Below are positions 5,543 through 11,239 of a DNA stretch of 13,918 bases, piece by piece. Numbering within the stretch: position 1 is the first letter of the stretch; each line of letters starts with the position of its first letter. The translations under genes and the position numbers were made by a program. Source of the stretch: Synergistaceae bacterium (lineage in GTDB: Bacteria > Synergistota > Synergistia > Synergistales > Aminobacteriaceae); contig JAFPWQ010000263.1 of assembly GCA_017394925.1 (NCBI GenBank), forward strand, positions 1 to 13,918, written 5' to 3'. The notes under the pieces were generated by a model. It saw only the letters and a list, made by a program, of their open reading frames with translations. It was not told the DNA's origin and made no database searches.

Positions 5543-6727
5543 ATGAATCTTTACCCGTTAAACATAAATTCACATGATGACATGAAAAAAATATGCGCAA
5601 GAATCAAAACGGATCCAAGAGCATTAGCATATCTGATTCCCAAGAGAAAAATACTTCACTTCTACGCAGATAATATTGACTACAGAGCAGCAGCCTTCAT
5701 GAAACAGGAAATGTTATCGCGAGGAGGAGATACGATTGTAACTAAGCATGTGATTGACGGTAAGACAGACACGAGTGATATATTAATCATGGGAACGCCT
5801 TCGCAGATTAAGAGCATGATTCATAAAATGAACGCCATGCCCATATGGGGACTTGATGAACTGAGACGCAAATTATCAGACGCATTCACGAACATGAATA
5901 TTAACGAATGGATTATGACTTCACCCAACGGACATGAAATTAATCTCAGCGATGACACAAAGATAATGGCAATCATGAATCTAACGCCCGATTCATTTTA
6001 TGAGCCAAGCCGCATAAATGAAAATGAAATTTTATCCAGAGCAGAAAAATTTTTGTCCGAAGGTGCGTATGTTCTTGATATAGGCGCAGAATCAACGAGG
6101 CCGGGAGCAGTTCCAGTTGATGGATCAGAAGAGCTTTCGAGATTAATTCCTGCACTGAAGATTTTACGCCGTGAATTTCCAAATGCTTTAATCTCCGTTG
6201 ATACATACAAGCCCAATGCCGCACGTATTGCCGTGAATGAAGGCGCAGACATGATAAACGACATAAGCGGATTTGAATTCACTGACGGAATGCCCGATGT
6301 GATTCGTGATATGAGAGTCCCTTATGTGCTTTCACACACGAAAGATAAGCCCGTGAACATGGCCATGAAAGAAGATGCTGATAATAATAATATAATCTCT
6401 GAACTCACAGAATATTTTTCACGCAAGATTAATATACTCGATGATTTGCGCGATTATGTGATAATAGATCCCGGATTAGGATTCGGGAAGAGTGCGAATG
6501 AAAATTTTGCGTTAATCCGGGACATTGAGAGCATGAAAATTTTCGGGCGGCCTGTTCTAGTCGGACATTCACGGAAGAGATTCACAGGTTCGGACAGTAT
6601 TGCAGGTACTCTTGCGGTGAGTGCGTTATTATCCGGGCGCGTGAGTATGCTCAGAGTTCATGACGTGAGTGAAAATGTTCACGCTCTGAGAATCGCTAAG
6701 GCTGCCTGTTATGGCCTGAGGCTTTGA
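5543..6727 (+). CDS. folP: Dihydropteroate synthase with N-terminal extension
   Basis: The protein has 394 residues, about 120 more than the common 270-280-residue enzyme. The C-terminal part (about 140-394) carries every landmark of dihydropteroate synthase: IMAIMNLTPDSF (141-152), LDIGAESTRPGA (178-189), ISVDTYKP (217-224), INDISG (238-243), IDPGLGFGK (308-316), VGHSRKRF (340-347) and RVHDV (371-375). The enzyme condenses p-aminobenzoate with hydroxymethyl-dihydropterin diphosphate in cytoplasmic folate synthesis and is the sulfonamide target. The segment usually reading M-H-M-x-G is SHTKD here, keeping the His (265). The N-terminal extension (about 15-112) resembles the extra domain of longer FolP proteins in some Firmicutes and Chloroflexi, with KQEMLSRGGDTIV and DILIMGTPSQ; its function is unknown to me. 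The ATG has AGGAG 9 nt upstream. The 3' end overlaps the converging GT8 gene by 32 bp. No other folate gene is present. Confidence 0.95.
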   Translation: MNLYPLNINSHDDMKKICARIKTDPRALAYLIPKRKILHFYADNIDYRAAAFMKQEMLSRGGDTIVTKHVIDGKTDTSDILIMGTPSQIKSMIHKMNAMPIWGLDELRRKLSDAFTNMNINEWIMTSPNGHEINLSDDTKIMAIMNLTPDSFYEPSRINENEILSRAEKFLSEGAYVLDIGAESTRPGAVPVDGSEELSRLIPALKILRREFPNALISVDTYKPNAARIAVNEGADMINDISGFEFTDGMPDVIRDMRVPYVLSHTKDKPVNMAMKEDADNNNIISELTEYFSRKINILDDLRDYVIIDPGLGFGKSANENFALIRDIESMKIFGRPVLVGHSRKRFTGSDSIAGTLAVSALLSGRVSMLRVHDVSENVHALRIAKAACYGLRL

Positions 6728-7715
6728 GCTTATATTTCAGACGGTAATATGCATGCTGTGAGAAAAAAGATACTGTGAATATAAATCTTGAGGCCAGACT
6801 GTAAATTTTTCGGAGTATTCTGCGCCCTAAAGATTTTTTAACGTTCGCTGAAGACGTTGATGCAACATTCAATATTACTTCGGCAGCTTCAAAAGGTGTT
6901 TTATTTTCTCCCCATGCACTAAGCAAATACATTTTCCAGTATAATTTTTCTGAAGAAAGACCTTTTACGTTTTTCCATGCCTTACTTGGGAAGCAATGTA
7001 CTATACACCCTGAAAGATTTTCATTGAGTTTATAGACATGAAACTTTGCATCAATATACTTCACATCTCCGGCAAAAATTGAATTAAGCGCATCCTGATC
7101 GGGGAAGAAATCCATGTAATAATTGCGGGTAATCCATTCCTGCAGGCCATTCAGAAAATTTCCGCGCTCACGTATCTTTCTCAGGTTCATGAGCAATACG
7201 CCCGAACTGAAGTAATGCTGAATATCTGTTCCAAGCATCTTTATCTGATAGTATCTCAATGAAAACGGAGAACATCCTCTGAAATATAAAACACTGTGCG
7301 GAGCGGCCAAAGATTTCCCCTCGAAATCAATATTCCACATCTCTTTAATGTCGAGATTCACAAGCACATCGCAGTCAAGATATATTACTTTGTCAGCAGC
7401 AATTACATCCTGAATCAGAAGCCTGTACATAGCCCCTATGCCCCAATGACGAAGATTCAGTTTTGCAGTAATCTCTTTCAATCTGTTTTTGTATCCTGAA
7501 ATATCAGTAAGTTCTATCATCTGGGAATATTTTTCTGCCGTACGTATGAATTTCTTTTTGTTATCTTCGGTAAGAGTATCATCATGAAGAAGGTGAATTA
7601 TGACTTTGCTATTCGTGTTCTCAAATATGGAAGTGATTGTTACCCCTGCGTGCTGTGAATAAGTGCCTGATGGATCATATACTGCTAAAGCTACATGAAT
7701 CGGGTCGTTGGTCAA
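6696..7715 (-). CDS. Family 8 glycosyltransferase (LPS/capsule type)
   Basis: The 339-residue product is a GT-A fold glycosyltransferase of family 8: IHVALAVYDPSGTYSQHAGVTITSIFEN (6-33) is the nucleotide-sugar entry strand and helix, YRLLIQDVI (97-105) precedes the metal-binding DxD as LDCDVLVNLD (113-122), and FSSGVLLMNL (169-178) and FPDQDALN (204-211) follow. The usual late H-x-x-G-x-K-P-W reads HCFPSKAW (240-247), with Pro in place of Gly. The basic, aromatic tail (about 295-330) could lie on the inner membrane face. Such enzymes add galactose or glucose from UDP-sugars to surface polysaccharide cores. The only in-frame start that keeps the fold is TTG at 7715, directly after a TAA. It lacks a ribosome-binding site and overlaps a TATAAT box, while AAGGAG (7748-7753) serves a GTG at 7737 in another frame. 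The true 5' end is therefore uncertain. The gene diverges from the rhamnose cassette. Confidence 0.85.
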   Translation of the reverse strand: MTNDPIHVALAVYDPSGTYSQHAGVTITSIFENTNSKVIIHLLHDDTLTEDNKKKFIRTAEKYSQMIELTDISGYKNRLKEITAKLNLRHWGIGAMYRLLIQDVIAADKVIYLDCDVLVNLDIKEMWNIDFEGKSLAAPHSVLYFRGCSPFSLRYYQIKMLGTDIQHYFSSGVLLMNLRKIRERGNFLNGLQEWITRNYYMDFFPDQDALNSIFAGDVKYIDAKFHVYKLNENLSGCIVHCFPSKAWKNVKGLSSEKLYWKMYLLSAWGENKTPFEAAEVILNVASTSSANVKKSLGRRILRKIYSLASRFIFTVSFFSQHAYYRLKYKLKASGHNRQP

Positions 7716-7737
7716 TTATAGCGGTTTTATCGTTCAC
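7675..7737 (-). other. Short 20-codon frame with a good ribosome-binding site overlapping the GT8 start
   Basis: GTG at 7737 has AAGGAG (7748-7753), its GGAG ending 10 nt upstream, exactly the spacing used by neighbouring genes. The frame reads MNDKTAIIDQRPDSCSFSSI and stops at TGA (7675-7677), inside the GT8 gene. Deleting one base of the CC at 7711-7712 would join MNDKTAIID directly to NDPIHVALAVYD of the GT8 protein. It may be the real GT8 start displaced by a one-base frameshift, or a small leader coupled to GT8 translation. Confidence 0.4.
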
Positions 7738-7744
7738 TTGTCAA
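7715..7744 (-). promoter_or_regulatory. Consensus sigma70-like promoter overlapping the GT8 start
   Basis: On the minus strand, TTGACA (7739-7744) and TATAAT (7715-7720) are both perfect and are spaced by 18 nt. The predicted transcription start, near 7708, would fall inside the annotated GT8 frame, after its TTG. It looks like the best promoter in the window, yet its position conflicts with the coding start. Confidence 0.5.
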
Positions 7745-7769
7745 CTTCTCCTTTCATATGCATTAATTT

Positions 7770-7798
7770 TTGCTAATTGTATCATAAACTGGTAAAGT
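7770..7798 (+). promoter_or_regulatory. Possible promoter of the rfb cassette
   Basis: TTGCTA (7770-7775) and TAAAGT (7793-7798) are spaced by 17 nt, each matching four of six consensus bases. An alternative pair is TTGTAT (7777-7782) and TAAATT (7799-7804). Either gives a short leader before AAGGAGG at 7818-7824. Confidence 0.4.
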
Positions 7799-7836
7799 TA
7801 AATTTATCATTTCAAAGAAGGAGGCATGAATTAATC

Positions 7837-8727
7837 ATGAAGGGAATAGTTTTAGCAGGAGGAAGCGGTTCACGTTTATATCCTCTGACATTCGTAACGT
7901 CAAAGCAGTTATTGCCGGTCTACGATAAGCCGATGATATATTACCCTGTTTCAGTGTTAATGCAGGCAAAAATACGCGACATTCTGATAATCTCAACACC
8001 TGAAGACCTGCCGAGATTCGAGAAATTACTGGGAGACGGGAGTCATTTCGGAGTGCATTTCTCGTATGAAGAGCAGCCAAAGCCTGAAGGACTCGCGCAG
8101 GCATTCATAATCGGGAAAAAGTTCATCGGGAATGATTCAGTTGCAATGATATTAGGCGATAATATTTTCTCCGGTCATGGCATGGTGAAAAGATTGCGTG
8201 AGGCGGTGAACAATGCAGAGTCAGGAAAGGGCGCAACGATATTCGGATATTATGTTGATGACCCCGAAAGATTCGGAATCGTTGAATTTGATTCAAACGG
8301 TCATGCAGTATCAATTGAAGAGAAGCCAGCAAAGCCCAAAAGCAATTACTGTGTTACGGGATTATATTTCTATGATAACAGGGTAATTGAATTCGCAGAA
8401 AAATTAAAGCCCTCAAAACGCGGAGAACTCGAAATCACAGACCTGAATCGCATTTATCTTGAGCTTGGAGAACTTAACGTTGAATTACTCGGTCAGGGCT
8501 TCACATGGTTAGACACAGGAACGCATGAGAGCCTCGCAGACGCAACTAATTTTGTCCGAACTCTTGAGACTCACCAGCATAGGAAAATCGCATGTCTGGA
8601 AGAAATCGCATACCTCAACGGCTGGATAACGCGTGATGATATTATGAGCATTGCAGAGAAGCTCAGCAAGAATCAATACGGGCAATATTTACGCGATGTC
8701 TTGGAAGGGAAGTATATCGATGCGTGA
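7837..8727 (+). CDS. rfbA: Glucose-1-phosphate thymidylyltransferase
   Basis: The 296-residue enzyme catalyses step one of dTDP-L-rhamnose synthesis, joining dTTP and glucose-1-phosphate. The N terminus has the nucleotide-binding loop GIVLAGGSGSRLYPLT (3-18), followed by SKQLLPVYDKPMIYYP (22-37), the sugar-nucleotide site EEQPKPEGLAQA (78-89), LGDNIF (106-111) and WLDTGTHESL near the C terminus. Length and motifs are ordinary for RmlA. I chose the ATG at 7837, where family proteins begin, with GGAGG 12 nt upstream; the frame could extend 20 codons further, but the extension lies across the ribosome-binding site and the promoter. A tiny ATG-AAT-TAA at 7826-7834 lies between the site and the start. 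It is the first gene of a cassette in the order A-D-C-B, and its last 8 bp overlap rfbD. Confidence 0.97.
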   Translation: MKGIVLAGGSGSRLYPLTFVTSKQLLPVYDKPMIYYPVSVLMQAKIRDILIISTPEDLPRFEKLLGDGSHFGVHFSYEEQPKPEGLAQAFIIGKKFIGNDSVAMILGDNIFSGHGMVKRLREAVNNAESGKGATIFGYYVDDPERFGIVEFDSNGHAVSIEEKPAKPKSNYCVTGLYFYDNRVIEFAEKLKPSKRGELEITDLNRIYLELGELNVELLGQGFTWLDTGTHESLADATNFVRTLETHQHRKIACLEEIAYLNGWITRDDIMSIAEKLSKNQYGQYLRDVLEGKYIDA

Positions 8728-9625
8728 GAGAATATTTATTACGGGTGCAAATGGTCAGTTAGGGCGCGATTTGATTCATGAACTCACAGAAAGAAATATT
8801 GAATGCATAGCGTCAGACATTCAGGGAAGTTTTTCTGGCATTGAATCATGCGAATACATACAGCTCGACATAACGAATCATGAATCAGTGATTGAGGCCA
8901 TGAAAAAATATTTGCCTTCAAGAGTGATTCACTGTGCAGCCTGGACAGCAGTAGATGCCGCTGAAGATGAAATTAACCGTGAAAAAGTTCATGCGGTCAA
9001 CGTAACGGGAACAGAGAATATTGCGATGGCCTGCAGGGAAATCAACGCAATCATGACGTACATCAGCACAGATTACATTTTTGACGGCACAGGCACGTGC
9101 GCATGGATGCCCGAAGATGAATCGTATTCGCCGTTAAATTATTACGGTCAGACGAAACTTGAAGGTGAACTTGCAGTGAAGAAGCATTTGCAGAATTTTT
9201 TCATTGTTCGTATTGCATGGGTATTCGGTCCTCACGGGAAAAATTTTGTCGGGACTATGCTTAAGCTCTCAGAGACTCATGACACGTTACGCGTTGTGAA
9301 CGATCAGATTGGAACACCGACATATACGCCTGACTTATCGCGCCTGCTTGCGGACATGAATCAGACATGCAAATTCGGAATATATCATGCTACGAATGAA
9401 GGAGGTTTCATAAGCTGGTATGATTTTGCGTGCGAAATTTTCAGGCAGGCACATAAAGACGTGAAAGTGATTCCAGTTTCGACATCTGAATACGGACTCT
9501 CAAAGGCAAGAAGGCCATATAATTCGCGTCTCGATAAAAGCAAATTGAAATCTTCAGGCTTTGAATTATTGCCTGACTGGAAAGATGCGTTAAGGAGGTA
9601 TCTTGAAATCAATGGGACAAATTAA
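8720..9625 (+). CDS. rfbD: dTDP-4-dehydrorhamnose reductase
   Basis: The 301-residue protein is a short-chain dehydrogenase/reductase with the nucleotide-binding loop ITGANGQLGRDL (7-18), the strand VIHCAAWTAVDAAE (69-82), the serine/threonine region STDYIFDG (116-123), and the catalytic pair Tyr142 and Lys146 in YYGQTKLEGE. It carries out the last step of the pathway, reducing the 4-keto sugar made by RfbC to dTDP-L-rhamnose. The LVNDQIGTPT-like segment (VVNDQIGTPTYT) and a C-terminal RPYNSRLDKSKL are also family hallmarks. The ATG at 8720 overlaps the end of rfbA by 8 bp and has AAGGGA 9 nt upstream, so the two genes are translated together. The open frame extends upstream inside rfbA, but that part is not homologous to the family and is not coding. 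Confidence 0.96.
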   Translation: MRERIFITGANGQLGRDLIHELTERNIECIASDIQGSFSGIESCEYIQLDITNHESVIEAMKKYLPSRVIHCAAWTAVDAAEDEINREKVHAVNVTGTENIAMACREINAIMTYISTDYIFDGTGTCAWMPEDESYSPLNYYGQTKLEGELAVKKHLQNFFIVRIAWVFGPHGKNFVGTMLKLSETHDTLRVVNDQIGTPTYTPDLSRLLADMNQTCKFGIYHATNEGGFISWYDFACEIFRQAHKDVKVIPVSTSEYGLSKARRPYNSRLDKSKLKSSGFELLPDWKDALRRYLEINGTN

Positions 9626-10169
9626 AGTAGATTACAATGTGGGCGGCATTGAAGGGTTATGCGTGATAAATCCGACAGTGCACGGGGACAAACGCGGATA
9701 TTTTTCCGAGACGTATAACCTGCGTGATATGCATGAAGCCGGAATTGATATTGCGTTCGTTCAGGACAACCAGAGCAGCAGCACTAAAGGTGTGTTGAGG
9801 GGTCTGCACTTTCAGATTAATTTTCCGCAGACTAAACTTGTCCGTGTGATAAAAGGCAGTGTTTATGACGTTGCTGTAGACATTCGGAAGGGCAGCAAAA
9901 CATTCGGAAAATATTTCGGGATTGAGCTTACCGAAGAGAATCGTAAACAGTTCTTAATTCCGAAGGGATTCGCTCATGGTTTTATTGTTCTGTCTGACAT
10001 TGCAGAATTCTGTTACAAGTGCGATGACTACTGGCACCCTAACGATGAAGGCGGCATATTATACTCTGACCCGGATATTAATATCTCATGGCCTGAAGTT
10101 AACTGTGAGCTTATCATGTCGGAAAAAGATAAACGCTGGCCGCTGTTAAAGGAGCTGACAAACTCATGA
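9612..10169 (+). CDS. rfbC: dTDP-4-dehydrorhamnose 3,5-epimerase
   Basis: The 185-residue product has the RmlC cupin pattern: IEGLCVINPTVHGDKRGYFSETY (13-35), GVLRGLHFQ (60-68) with the catalytic His66, KLVRVIKGSVYDVAVDIRKGSKTFG (75-99), FLIPKGFAHGF (114-124), and YKCDDYWHPNDEGGILYSDPDINISWP (135-161), where Tyr140 is the likely catalytic acid. It epimerises C3 and C5 of the 4-keto-6-deoxy sugar between RfbB and RfbD. Two starts are possible: TTG at 9603, only 4 nt after GGAGG (9594-9598), or ATG at 9612, 13 nt after it. I prefer the ATG because this genome's spacing is 9-13 nt; the difference is three residues. It overlaps rfbD by 14 bp and rfbB by 4 bp. Confidence 0.96.
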   Translation: MGQIKVDYNVGGIEGLCVINPTVHGDKRGYFSETYNLRDMHEAGIDIAFVQDNQSSSTKGVLRGLHFQINFPQTKLVRVIKGSVYDVAVDIRKGSKTFGKYFGIELTEENRKQFLIPKGFAHGFIVLSDIAEFCYKCDDYWHPNDEGGILYSDPDINISWPEVNCELIMSEKDKRWPLLKELTNS

Positions 10170-11146
10170 AGATAATTGTTACTGGAGGCGCGGGTTTCAT
10201 CGGAAGCAATTTCATTTTTCACATGTTAAAGCATCACCCTGAAGACAGAATCATATGCATAGACAAGCTCACGTATGCAGGGAATATTAACACGCTGAAA
10301 GAAATTATTGCAGAGAATAAAATAGACTTCTTCAGGTTAGACATATGCGACCGTGAAAAAATATACGCGCTGTTTGAACGTGAACGCCCTGACATAATCA
10401 TAAATTTTGCGGCTGAATCTCATGTTGACCGTTCAATCGATAATCCCGGAATTTTTCTCTTCACGAATACATTGGGAACTGGTGTACTGCTTGATGCCTG
10501 CATGAAGTTCGGCATAAAACGCTATCATCAGGTAAGCACAGACGAAGTATACGGTGATTTGCCGTTGGACCGTCCCGATTTATTCTTCACGGAAGACACG
10601 CCGATAAAAGCCTCTTCTCCTTATTCAGCATCAAAGGCAGGAGCAGACATGTTAGTTCAGGCGTATCACAGAACGTATAACTTGCCTGTGAGCATATCAA
10701 GATGTTCAAACAATTACGGGCCTTATCATTTCCCGGAGAAATTAATTCCTCTCATGATAATCAACGCGTTACACGATAAGCCATTACCTGTTTACGGTCA
10801 GGGCATAAACGTTCGGGACTGGCTATATGTTGAGGATCATTGCAGAGCGATTGACATGATAATTCATGATGACGATTCAGAGGGCGAGATCTACAACATC
10901 GGCGGACATAACGAGATGAGGAATATCGACATTGTGAAGTTAATATGCCGTGAACTTGGCAAACCTGAATCATTAATACAATTCGTAACGGACAGGAAAG
11001 GCCATGACTTACGATATGCGATTGACCCCTCAAAGATTCATTCAAGACTGGGCTGGCTTCCTGAAACAAAATTTGCTGACGGCATTCACAAGACAATTCA
11101 ATGGTATCTCGAAAATGAATCATGGTGGCGGCCTCTCGTGAAGTAA
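10166..11146 (+). CDS. rfbB: dTDP-glucose 4,6-dehydratase
   Basis: The 326-residue enzyme is an extended short-chain dehydrogenase with the NAD-binding loop TGGAGFIGSNF (6-16), LTYAGNINTL (35-44), FAAESHVDRSI (81-91), the catalytic triad region STDEVYGDL (124-132; Thr125, Asp126 and Glu127), and the Tyr153/Lys157 pair in YSASKAGAD. SNNYGPYHFPEKLIP (181-195) and GINVRDWLYVEDH are further RmlB signatures. It removes water from dTDP-glucose to give the 4-keto-6-deoxy sugar, the pathway's second step. The ATG overlaps the rfbC stop by 4 bp (ATGA) and AAGGAG lies 11 nt upstream. It is the last gene in the cassette and is followed 22 nt later by a strong terminator. The cassette lacks its own rhamnosyltransferase within the window. 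Confidence 0.97.
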   Translation: MKIIVTGGAGFIGSNFIFHMLKHHPEDRIICIDKLTYAGNINTLKEIIAENKIDFFRLDICDREKIYALFERERPDIIINFAAESHVDRSIDNPGIFLFTNTLGTGVLLDACMKFGIKRYHQVSTDEVYGDLPLDRPDLFFTEDTPIKASSPYSASKAGADMLVQAYHRTYNLPVSISRCSNNYGPYHFPEKLIPLMIINALHDKPLPVYGQGINVRDWLYVEDHCRAIDMIIHDDDSEGEIYNIGGHNEMRNIDIVKLICRELGKPESLIQFVTDRKGHDLRYAIDPSKIHSRLGWLPETKFADGIHKTIQWYLENESWWRPLVK

Positions 11147-11168
11147 GCACTGAATGAATGACTGAATG

Positions 11169-11200
11169 AGCTTCTCTGAAAATATCAGGGGAGCTTTTTT
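11169..11200 (+). terminator. Intrinsic terminator of the rfb cassette
   Basis: AGCTTCTCTGA (11169-11179) pairs over its whole length with TCAGGGGAGCT (11185-11195), with two G-U pairs and a five-base loop. It is followed by an unbroken T-run to 11200. This separates the rfb genes from the helicase gene. Confidence 0.9.
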
Positions 11201-11209
11201 GTTTACGGG

Positions 11210-11215
11210 TATAAT
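11210..11215 (+). promoter_or_regulatory. Possible -10 box for the helicase gene
   Basis: A perfect TATAAT follows the terminator and lies 24 nt before the helicase TTG. The position 17 nt upstream holds CAGGGG, part of the terminator stem, so no good -35 is present. It may be weak, or activated by another factor. Confidence 0.3.
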
Positions 11216-11239
11216 AGGCCATGTAGGGAGTGGATCTAT

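Noticed and set aside
5412..5600. 62-codon minus-strand open frame in the folP upstream region
   Set aside because: It overlaps the folP start and promoter, runs through the inverted repeat, and its low-complexity product matches nothing I know.
7826..7834. Minimal ORF ATG-AAT-TAA between the rfbA ribosome-binding site and start
   Set aside because: It begins one base after the GGAGG, too close for initiation, and is probably chance.
7715..11146. Horizontal-transfer island around GT8 and the rfb genes
   Set aside because: Start-site spacing, codon style and base composition look by eye like the flanking genes, and no integrase, transposase, tRNA or flanking repeat is present.
11149..11169. 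Direct repeat of ACTGAATGA before the rfb terminator
   Set aside because: Two nine-base copies in a short spacer, with no association with a mobile element or array; most likely incidental.
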